7,057 nt of DNA from RGIG6904 sp024680835 (GTDB lineage: Bacteria > Bacillota > Clostridia > Lachnospirales > Lachnospiraceae), in contig JAILBP010000139.1 in NCBI GenBank assembly GCA_024680835.1, positions 1-7,057 on the forward strand, in the 5' to 3' direction. Under the pieces are notes generated by a model. It was given only the letters and a program-made list of their open reading frames with translations. It was not told the origin of the DNA and did not search any database. Position numbers and translations under genes: made by a program. Below are positions 1-5,455 of the stretch, piece by piece (the stretch's first letter is position 1; each line of letters begins with the position of its first letter).

Positions 1-490
1 CTGTTTCACTAAGTGCCAGTTCAAAAAGTTCTCTGCGTGGTTTATAGGCTCTTGCATCCTCAGATGTAAAAACACCTGCCGGATTAAGACCATGGTATTC
101 AATTGCACACATTATGTCAGATGTATCAATGTTTGAAACAATATAAACCGGAATGGGACTTTTACTGAAGAATTCTTTGGATTCCTCGAATATCGGCGGT
201 TTCATCCAATGTTCAAACATCATATCACTCAACTTGATGGCATCTGCTGATGAAGAGAATCTTTCAATTGTGTGATCCAATGATTTCCGCTCAAGTTCTC
301 TTTGTGTCTCAAAGACATCGCCAAATGAATTGAAAAACATCGTCTGAAAATCATTCCACCAGAAAGAATCGATATCAGATGTGTCAGATCCGTCACCGGT
401 ATCTTTAATCATCTGAGTAATCACCTTAATAACTGCGCCGTCTTCATGAACAACAGTGCCATAAAAATCTACAAATAAAGCCTTTATCAT
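1..490 (-). CDS. HAD-family hydrolase, haloacid-dehalogenase-like (C-terminus beyond window)
   Basis: This is the N-terminal 163 residues of a haloacid-dehalogenase superfamily enzyme; its C-terminus lies beyond the window edge. It starts with MIKALFVDFYGTVV, the first beta strand and motif I, with the predicted nucleophile Asp8. A helical cap region follows (about residues 15-105). Motif II is VYIVSN with Ser119, and motif III is the lysine in AYKP (Lys150). The acidic motif IV is expected just past the edge. The start at 490 is chosen because GGAGAAAG lies a few bases upstream. Motif I reads D-F-Y-G-T: the second Asp used as general acid by HAD phosphatases is Tyr, as in (S)-2-haloacid dehalogenases. 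A phosphatase role is therefore doubtful and the substrate is unknown. It lies downstream of the split secreted-protein gene on the same strand, 122 bases away, with no obvious terminator between them. Superfamily assignment is firm; specificity is open. Confidence 0.88.
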   Translation of the reverse strand, partial: MIKALFVDFYGTVVHEDGAVIKVITQMIKDTGDGSDTSDIDSFWWNDFQTMFFNSFGDVFETQRELERKSLDHTIERFSSSADAIKLSDMMFEHWMKPPIFEESKEFFSKSPIPVYIVSNIDTSDIMCAIEYHGLNPAGVFTSEDARAYKPRRELFELALSET

Positions 491-612
491 TATCTTTCTC
501 CAACCAATTTACTGTTAATCTTTCTACCCCACGAAGATCAAACCTATCATTGCATTATCTTAAAATATAATTTTCCTTAGAGCGAAAAACTGTAATTAAA
601 ATCACTTCAGAA

Positions 613-1167
613 TCAAACGCATTTCTTCCATCCCTGATTCGACTCATCCGGTTTCGTCGGTTCTTTTGCATTATCATTCGGCTGAATAACTTCCGTCAGG
701 CTATAGAATTTCGGTGTGCTGTCGTCAGTCACATACCACAGTACTTTGCCGTTAACATAAATCGGTTTGCAGTCGGACAAAACACCGTCCATGGTTTTGA
801 CCTTTGATATTTTCCCCTTGGAATCATATTTTACATATGCGATCTTTCCGCTAACCTTTCCTTTTTCTATTATATCCCATATGATATATCCATCTGTTCC
901 TGTAGATACAACCTGCGGAGTACCTGCACTCGTTTTACCGCTTCGGGAATATGATGTTATCTTCTTGGTAACTGTTGCTTTTTCCGAGAAATCAGACTTT
1001 GGAGTAAATGTGTAATATATGTTTTTTGTGCCGTCATATTCGGCATTTCCGCCCTTTCCGTCTGTTGCGTAGGCAGTTATATATCCTGTCTTTGTTTCTT
1101 CAAGTCTGCCCACTGAAGTACCGGTCATGTTATAGCCCCACTCTTCATCTCCCGTATATTTGGGGAT
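613..1167 (-). pseudogene. C-terminal part of the secreted FN3-like protein, separated by an in-frame stop
   Basis: This open stretch continues the reading frame of the signal-peptide protein upstream (1788-1168) directly after its TAA codon. It encodes IPKYTGDEEWGYN, then a further 171 residues from the first available Met at 1128. The sequence is polar, glycine-rich and beta-prone, with segments such as AYVKYDSKGKISKVK and GKVLWYVTDD that resemble the repeat-like C-terminal regions of clostridial surface proteins. It ends in a Pro/Asn/Asp-rich tail (IQPNDNAKEPTKPDESNQ). It has no signal peptide of its own and only a weak purine stretch before Met1128, so independent expression is doubtful. 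The simplest reading is the distal part of one gene (391 codon positions in total) broken by a single nonsense change. A sequencing error or genuine stop-codon readthrough would look the same. Function unknown. Confidence 0.6.
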
Positions 1168-1788
1168 TTACAACTCAGACCAGGTACCGATATTTTCCAG
1201 CACCCGGTTGCGTACTTCCTGCAAAGCGTCAGTATTATCGAAATCCACGTTAAATTCATCCACGTAATAAACATCATAGATTGATATTTTGTCGGTGACT
1301 TCATTGCCATCCGTGTCGTACCATTTTCCTGATTCATTGTATACGACTTCATCGCCGTTACGGTCATTATAATAATCCGTATAACAGTCGTTGAGCGTCA
1401 CAGCGTATGTTTTACCGGCTTTTCCGTATATTTTCCTGCCACCCGACAGTTTATAAGGCTTCACTTTGAAAAGATAACGTCCGGAGGTGAGGTTCTTTGC
1501 TTTATATGTTCTTTTAGCGATCCCGTCTTCTTTTACAAAGGCCATCTTTTTGAATTTAGTATCCCACGGCGCATTGACCAGGATCTTATAGCCGTCAGCG
1601 CCCTTAGTACAGCCTATGGTTATCGTTGCCGTCGAATCCTTCATCGTAATCGTGACGGCCGGTTTATCCGGTTTATCAGCTGCCTTTATTCTGTCTGTTT
1701 TTACGAAAAACAGCATCAGCATTGCCGTGAATAGCAATGCTGCAATAAGTTTTTGTTTTGTTTTTATCGTCTCTGTTTGTCTCATCAT
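1168..1788 (-). CDS. Secreted protein with signal peptide and FN3-like domain (truncated by TAA)
   Basis: The 206-residue product is predicted to be exported. The N-terminus is basic (RQTETIKTKQK), followed by a hydrophobic core at about residues 14-29 and a likely cleavage site near the RIKA-A sequence (about residue 36). Residues 44-132 look like a fibronectin type III or Ig-like beta sandwich, with TITMKDSTATITIGC, GADGYKILV, the YKAKNLTSGRYLFKVKPY strand pair and GKTYAVTL. This arrangement is common in Lachnospiraceae cell-surface proteins. An Asp/Asn/Tyr-rich segment follows (about 136-185). AAGGTG lies 2 bases before the ATG at 1788 and 5 before the adjacent ATG at 1785, so the second Met may be the true start. 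The frame ends at TAA 1168-1170 and continues open on the other side, so this is probably the N-terminal part of a larger protein. No enzymatic motif is visible, so it may serve in adhesion or as a wall-associated binding module. Confidence 0.72.
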   Translation of the reverse strand: MMRQTETIKTKQKLIAALLFTAMLMLFFVKTDRIKAADKPDKPAVTITMKDSTATITIGCTKGADGYKILVNAPWDTKFKKMAFVKEDGIAKRTYKAKNLTSGRYLFKVKPYKLSGGRKIYGKAGKTYAVTLNDCYTDYYNDRNGDEVVYNESGKWYDTDGNEVTDKISIYDVYYVDEFNVDFDNTDALQEVRNRVLENIGTWSEL

Positions 1789-2039
1789 ATCACCTTTTTA
1801 ATACTGTTCTGAGTTCATCATATTCAGCATGTTATATTCATTATGAGTATCCACAACGCCAATAATCATATCACAAACGACTCAAGATGATCATATCTGA
1901 TAACTATATATATCAAAATTCCCGAACTGAACCTGTAGACAACCATTCTAAAGTGCTTGTGTATGATTCGGCCTTTATAAGGACTTCGTCAGCGAGCGTT
2001 ATTTTGTGTATCTTAAGATTCTGAATCAAAAATGGTTCT
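1789..2039. other. AT-rich intergenic region between two minus-strand genes
   Basis: This 251-base gap holds no ORF I would call a gene. On the minus strand it should carry the end of the 2040-2540 transcript and the promoter of the FN3-like gene. A TATGAT -10-like hexamer near 1890, with TTGATA-like sequence 15 bases upstream of it, is a weak promoter candidate because the spacing is short. The only self-complementary elements are short: CCTTATAAAGG near 1975 and GATTC-T-GAATC near 2021. Neither is followed by a T run, so I do not call a terminator. Confidence 0.5.
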
Positions 2040-2540
2040 CTATTTCTTTTCCTTAAACTTAAAACCCAAACCTGCACGAACACAGTAACACCCTTCAGGC
2101 TTATCTTTCAAAACCGTGTCAAATTTTCCGTAGTCCCAGCCATAATCGGTCTGCGGACGCATAATTGAATTTAATATGTTTTTATATAGTGATTCCGATT
2201 CTTCGGTAAGAGCCTTTGAGAAGAACCCTGTCTTTGCCGTAATCCCGTAATTCTTAAGCTCTTCATCGAATAAGTGGTCAAGCTCGTAGAAATTATTTCT
2301 CACTTTTGAATTGCCTTCAGGATAGTTCTTAAGACATTTCTCGATGATCGCGGGACCGTTTTCTTTGATGGCAGCAGCTACTGCTTCGTCATCTGCATAA
2401 CGGGTTTTATCATATTCCGAAACCTCACATTTTGCCGCAAAACGGGCCTCCAGATCAACATCATCCATTTCATCACTGCCGGCTTTCACTACTTCTTTGA
2501 ATTTAACCGGCTTCGGTGTTCCAAGTTTTACCTCAAACAT
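2040..2540 (-). CDS. Protein of unknown function, possibly distantly SPFH-like
   Basis: I do not firmly recognise this 166-residue protein. It is cytosolic by composition, charged, with no signal peptide or membrane segment, and ends in a Lys-rich tail (KFKEKK). The N-terminus (MFEVKLGTPKPVKFKEV) followed by a DVDLEARFAAKCEVSEYDKTRY strand pattern, then a helix with ELDHLFDEELKNYGITAKTG, is faintly reminiscent of SPFH/band-7 domains, where a GTP-x-PV element precedes the core strands and a DELxxYGI helix closes it. This is inference from pattern only. Translation from 2540 is well supported: GGAGGG lies 3 bases upstream, with the GGAGG core about 4 bases from the ATG. A good promoter lies about 100 bases upstream. 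It is transcribed divergently from the TetR-remnant/CPBP operon, with no functional link evident. That it is a real gene is likely; its function is unknown. Confidence 0.7.
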   Translation of the reverse strand: MFEVKLGTPKPVKFKEVVKAGSDEMDDVDLEARFAAKCEVSEYDKTRYADDEAVAAAIKENGPAIIEKCLKNYPEGNSKVRNNFYELDHLFDEELKNYGITAKTGFFSKALTEESESLYKNILNSIMRPQTDYGWDYGKFDTVLKDKPEGCYCVRAGLGFKFKEKK

Positions 2541-2645
2541 ATTCCCTCCAACATACTATTGGTATCTTACAGCATACAGACCATGACCATATGCTCCATC
2601 CTTCATTTTTCAAACAAAATACCTTCTATCCTGTCGACAGTTACT

Positions 2646-2674
2646 ATTATATGTGACATTTCGTATCGAATCAA
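2646..2674 (-). promoter_or_regulatory. Sigma-A type promoter for the 2040-2540 gene
   Basis: Read on the minus strand, TTGATT (2674-2669) is separated by exactly 17 bases from a perfect TATAAT (2651-2646). The predicted transcription start is near 2639, giving a leader of about 99 bases before the ATG at 2540. It faces away from the plus-strand promoter at 2758-2786, so the intergenic region is a divergent promoter pair. Confidence 0.72.
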
Positions 2675-2757
2675 GCCTTCATGCCTGTAAACACGCTGAG
2701 TTTTACATTTTTTCATCAAAAATTATGTTTTGGCGATCCGAAACTTATAAAAAGTTC

Positions 2758-2786
2758 TTGGCAGTTAACGCTCGTTATATTAGAAT
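2758..2786 (+). promoter_or_regulatory. Sigma-A type promoter for the TetR-remnant/CPBP operon
   Basis: TTGGCA (2758-2763), a 17-base spacer, and TAGAAT (2781-2786) match the vegetative consensus at 4-5 of 6 positions each with ideal spacing. The predicted start is near 2793, about 37 bases before the ATG of the TetR remnant. The spacer holds the first GTTAAC repeat, and the second pair lies at or just after the transcription start, an arrangement typical of repression. Confidence 0.7.
2764..2779. promoter_or_regulatory. Candidate TetR-type operator 1 (in promoter spacer)
   Basis: GTTAAC-GCTC-GTTATA lies inside the -35/-10 spacer. Its core TAACG-CT-CGTTA is a perfect 5-2-5 inverted repeat. 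It shares the TAAC-N4-GTTA layout with operator 2, whose first base is 31 bases further on, about three helical turns, so both sites would face the same side of the DNA. Binding here would block RNA polymerase. The assignment to the adjacent TetR-family gene is inference from position. Confidence 0.55.
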
Positions 2787-2794
2787 AAGCAAAA

Positions 2795-2810
2795 GTTAAC
2801 GATAGTTAAC
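2795..2810. promoter_or_regulatory. Candidate TetR-type operator 2 (at transcription start)
   Basis: GTTAAC-GATA-GTTAAC is an inverted repeat with perfect 6-base arms and a 4-base spacer, placed immediately after the predicted transcription start. It matches operator 1 in half-site and spacing. Such a pair around a promoter that drives a TetR-family gene suggests autorepression. The regulator it would bind is now a pseudogene. Confidence 0.58.
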
Positions 2811-2829
2811 CTTTCAAACAGAGGTTAAA

Positions 2830-3074
2830 ATGGAAAAAACACAAAGGAACGTTTAATGGAAGCAGCCATTGAGCTGTTTTCCACAAAAGGATTTGCCGGA
2901 ACAGGCGTGGATGAGATTGCCAGGCTCTTCGCATTTGAATTTGTTTCACCTATCACAATGCTGATACAACTGTACGACAGAGATTCCGATCAAAAGGAAT
3001 ATGTGATGAATACACTGGATAAACATATAGATGTATTTATAGACAGGTTCTTTTTGAAAAAAAATGAAAAATAG
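2830..3074 (+). pseudogene. TetR-family transcriptional regulator, frameshifted and internally deleted
   Basis: The ATG at 2830 has GAGG five bases upstream and encodes MEKTQRNV, then a TAA stop (2854-2856). One base out of frame, from 2856, the reading continues as MEAAIELFSTKGFAGTGVDEIARL, the classic first two helices of a TetR/AcrR HTH domain. Adding one T to the GTTTA run would join them as MEKTQRNVLMEAAIEL. After DEIARL the sequence should continue with the AGVSKG-type recognition helix and about 110 residues of ligand-binding domain. Instead it jumps to EFVSPITMLIQLYDRD and a helix IDVFIDRFF, which look like the C-terminal end of such a regulator. The recognition helix is missing, so the product cannot bind DNA in the usual way. 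The 72-residue ORF from 2856 has its own AAAGGA and might be made, but probably does nothing. It sits 14 bases before the CPBP gene, which it presumably once controlled. Confidence 0.85.
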
Positions 3075-3088
3075 CGAGGTAAGAAAAG

Positions 3089-3700
3089 ATGTCATTATTT
3101 ATTTCAAAACTGATCAGCAGTACTATTCAGATCATTCTTTTTTCACTGATCCCGTTTATCTGGTGGCTGGTAAAAGCGCGCAAAAAAGAGAATTTCTTTC
3201 ACTGGATCGGTCTTAAAGGAATTGAAGACCTTAAAAAAAATAAAACATATCTATGGATCGCGGGGATTGCTGCGGCATTTGTCGGATTGGCTGTTTTTAT
3301 GCTGTACTCTCTAAAGGGTGTCGAAACTGCCACTTCGGACTTTGCCGGACTTGGCGCAGCAGCATTGCCTGCAATATTTGTTTATGCCGTTTTCAATACG
3401 GCACTTTCCGAGGAGATTCTGTTCCGTGGTTTTCTTCTGAAGCGTATCTCAAATAAATTTGGTCTGACTGCCGGAAACATCATTCAGGGCGTTTTATTTG
3501 GTCTTTTGCACGGCGTTATGTTCTTTTCGACTGTAGGTGCTGTAAAAGCTGTTATTATCATATGCTTTACCGGCGTGATCGGTATTTCCATGGGATATGT
3601 CAACGAGAAAAAGGCCGGCGGCTCTATTATCCCCGGCTGGTGCATTCACGCAATAGCCAATATCTTTTCCGGCGCATGCGCGGCATTTTCATTATTCTGA
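3089..3700 (+). CDS. CPBP-family intramembrane metalloprotease (CAAX protease-like)
   Basis: This 203-residue polytopic membrane protein has the three signatures of the CPBP/Abi (Rce1-like) family: EEILFR (Glu108, Glu109, Arg113), FGLLH (Phe137 to His141) and HAIAN (His187 to Asn191). These residues form the metal-dependent active site of Rce1-type prenyl-protein endopeptidases. All are intact. Hydrophobic segments lie near residues 8-28, 54-74, 88-106, 129-145, 150-168 and 182-202, normal for the family. The start at 3089 is supported by GAGG nine bases upstream. Bacterial members process peptides, give bacteriocin self-immunity or have unknown roles; the substrate here cannot be read. It follows the dead TetR gene by 14 bases and is probably driven by the promoter at 2758-2786. 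There is no prenylation or bacteriocin gene in the window. Confidence 0.9.
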   Translation: MSLFISKLISSTIQIILFSLIPFIWWLVKARKKENFFHWIGLKGIEDLKKNKTYLWIAGIAAAFVGLAVFMLYSLKGVETATSDFAGLGAAALPAIFVYAVFNTALSEEILFRGFLLKRISNKFGLTAGNIIQGVLFGLLHGVMFFSTVGAVKAVIIICFTGVIGISMGYVNEKKAGGSIIPGWCIHAIANIFSGACAAFSLF

Positions 3701-3741
3701 TCTGTATTTCAAAAACATATATCTTTCAGGAGGCGACTGAG

Positions 3742-3774
3742 ATGAAAAACATTTGGGAAAAATACTTAAGATGA
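3742..3774 (+). CDS. Ten-codon mini-ORF with strong RBS
   Basis: AGGAGG at 3729-3734, the strongest Shine-Dalgarno sequence in the operon, leads at 7 bases spacing to an ATG encoding only MKNIWEKYLR before TGA. The stop overlaps the ATG of the next small ORF (ATGA at 3771-3774). It is either a leader that couples translation to the 27-codon ORF, or the original start of that ORF now out of frame by one base. Adding one A to the GAAAAA run would give MKNIWEKILK leading in frame into the membrane segment. I favour the frameshift or coupling reading over an independent peptide. Confidence 0.4.
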   Translation: MKNIWEKYLR

Positions 3775-3854
3775 ATTTTGTTTTTGTATTAATTGTGGTG
3801 CTGGTGATCAACCTCATCAGAAAAAACGTCAGAAAGCCGCAGAAAAGCATGTAA
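3771..3854 (+). CDS. 27-residue single-pass membrane peptide
   Basis: The product starts MNFVFVLIVVLVINLIRKN and ends with a basic RKPQKSM tail, so it is one hydrophobic helix followed by positive charges that would face the cytoplasm. It lies between the CPBP gene and the glycosyltransferase gene, 27 bases before the latter. It lacks a good RBS of its own; translation would depend on the overlapping mini-ORF upstream or on a frameshift. It could be a small membrane protein or the relic of a larger gene. I do not recognise a family, and no function can be assigned. Confidence 0.4.
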   Translation: MNFVFVLIVVLVINLIRKNVRKPQKSM

Positions 3855-3881
3855 GAAGCAGCGACAGAAAGGAAAAAACTT

Positions 3882-5453
3882 ATGAATGTATGCTTATTGA
3901 ATGATTCATTTCCGCCGGTATTGGACGGCGTTGCCAATGTTGTGATGAATTACGCCCGCATAATGAAGGAAGATATCGGTGCAAACGTGATAGTCGGAAC
4001 CCCGCGGTATCCGAAGACGGATTATACCGGATACCCCTATGAAGTGGTGGATTATCCCAGTTTTAACACAACAAAGATCGTAAACGGATATCGCGCCGGC
4101 AATCCTTTAGCTATGCGCGAGGTGGAACGGATGACCGCATTTAACCCGGGTATAATCCACACCCACTGCCCCGCTGCTTCTACATTTATGGCGCGAATTT
4201 TGAAAAACGAGGTGAAAACACACTATGTACCAATAGTGTTTACTTATCACACCAAGTTTGATGTGGATATTGCTAAGGCGGTTGGTGAAGGTCTCATAAA
4301 CAAAGAGACTGTCAAAACAATGGTCAGCAATATCGCCGCCTGCGACGAAGTGTGGGTAGTATCCGACGGAGCAGGCAAAAATCTGCAATCATTAGGATAT
4401 GAAGGCGACTATCGGGTTGTATCCAACGGCGTGGATTTTCCAAAAGGCCGTGTTGCCGCGGAGAAAGTAAAGGAAGTTACCGGCGGCTTTGATCTGCCGG
4501 AGGGTGTTCCCGTATTTTTGTTTGTGGGACGCATGATGAAATATAAGGGTTTACCTCTCATCATAGACGCATTGCAGGGATTGTCCGCTTATGGCATAGA
4601 TTTTCGAATGGTATTTATCGGCGGCGGAATGGACGCAAAGGAAATGCGTCGAAAGGTGGCAGATTACGGTATTGATATGGATATCGTAAGAGATGACGGG
4701 GAAATCCGCCATTATGCAGGCGCTGAGGGAAAGTGCGGAAAAGTTATCTTTACGGGCCCCATCCATGACAGGGAAAGTCTTCGGGCATGGAACACAAGGG
4801 CGGATCTCTTTCTGTTTCCGTCGGTTTATGATACAAACGGTATCGTGGTTCGCGAGGCGGCGGCATGCGGACTTGCAAGCGTGCTGATCAAGGATTCCTG
4901 CGCGGCAGAGGGTATCTTACACAACCGCAATGGTTTTATAATCGAGGAAAACCCCACTGCTATGGCATTACTGCTTGCAGATCTTGCGAGAAATCCCGAG
5001 CGCATGAGAACCGTTGGACAGAACGCAATGGACGAGATCTATATCTCCTGGGACGAAAGTACAAGAGCCGCATACCGGCGGTACGAGGAGCTCCAAGCAA
5101 TGGTTGTTGACGGCACATTAGTGCAGCGCAAAAAACAGAGCTCCGATTATCTTTTGGAAGCAGCATCCAAGATCGTGAAAGGAACAGAGCATGTTTTCGA
5201 TATTCCTCGTAATATATACGGCGGCATGAAGGAAAACTATGATGAATGGAAAGAGGAAGTAAAGGAACTCCTGCCGGATAAGGTTGTTGAGTTCGGCGAT
5301 AATATCAATGCTTTCGGCGACTATGTCGTAGAGAAGGGAAAGAAAGTCGGCGAAAACACCATTGACGGCATAAAAGAAACAGTGGAAAGCGTCGGCGACG
5401 GTGTGCGGCATGCTTTTGGCAAAAAAGAAGACGACGGTGACGAGGACTTCTAA
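3882..5453 (+). CDS. GT4-family glycosyltransferase with amphipathic C-terminal extension
   Basis: This 523-residue retaining glycosyltransferase has a GT-B fold. The N-terminal acceptor domain (about 1-195) opens with LLNDSFPPVLDGVANVV, the glycine-rich loop of GT4 enzymes, and carries HTHCP (His93-His95). The C-terminal donor domain (about 205-405) has FVGRMMKYKG with the phosphate-binding pair Arg217 and Lys222, and the DTNGIVVRE stretch (Asp317 to Glu325), the E-x7-E motif with Asp at its first position. The closest functional types known to me are diacylglycerol glucosyltransferases and mannosyltransferases of glycolipid synthesis, but donor and acceptor are not certain. Residues 415-523 go beyond the usual 380-400 and form amphipathic, Gly-phased helices with an acidic end. 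The start at 3882 has AAAGGA eight bases upstream. The GH13 gene starts 2 bases after its stop, so the two are cotranscribed and probably translationally coupled. The protein has no membrane helix, so membrane binding would be peripheral. Confidence 0.88.
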   Translation: MNVCLLNDSFPPVLDGVANVVMNYARIMKEDIGANVIVGTPRYPKTDYTGYPYEVVDYPSFNTTKIVNGYRAGNPLAMREVERMTAFNPGIIHTHCPAASTFMARILKNEVKTHYVPIVFTYHTKFDVDIAKAVGEGLINKETVKTMVSNIAACDEVWVVSDGAGKNLQSLGYEGDYRVVSNGVDFPKGRVAAEKVKEVTGGFDLPEGVPVFLFVGRMMKYKGLPLIIDALQGLSAYGIDFRMVFIGGGMDAKEMRRKVADYGIDMDIVRDDGEIRHYAGAEGKCGKVIFTGPIHDRESLRAWNTRADLFLFPSVYDTNGIVVREAAACGLASVLIKDSCAAEGILHNRNGFIIEENPTAMALLLADLARNPERMRTVGQNAMDEIYISWDESTRAAYRRYEELQAMVVDGTLVQRKKQSSDYLLEAASKIVKGTEHVFDIPRNIYGGMKENYDEWKEEVKELLPDKVVEFGDNINAFGDYVVEKGKKVGENTIDGIKETVESVGDGVRHAFGKKEDDGDEDF

Positions 5454-5455
5454 AA

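Noticed and set aside
1168..1170. Recoding of the internal stop as selenocysteine or pyrrolysine
   Set aside because: The codon is TAA, not TGA or TAG, and no supporting RNA structure is evident.
1971..2035. Short palindromes CCTTATAAAGG and GATTC-T-GAATC as terminators
   Set aside because: The stems are only 4-5 bp and no T run follows on the transcribed strand.
2556..2606. A 16-codon minus-strand ORF (MKDGAYGHGLYAVRYQ) in the leader of the 2040-2540 gene
   Set aside because: It has no Shine-Dalgarno sequence and no run of a regulatory amino acid, so it does not look like an attenuation leader peptide; ORFs this short arise by chance.
3089..3700. CPBP protein as bacteriocin immunity factor
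   Set aside because: Family members can have this role, but no bacteriocin precursor with a double-glycine leader or export gene is visible nearby.
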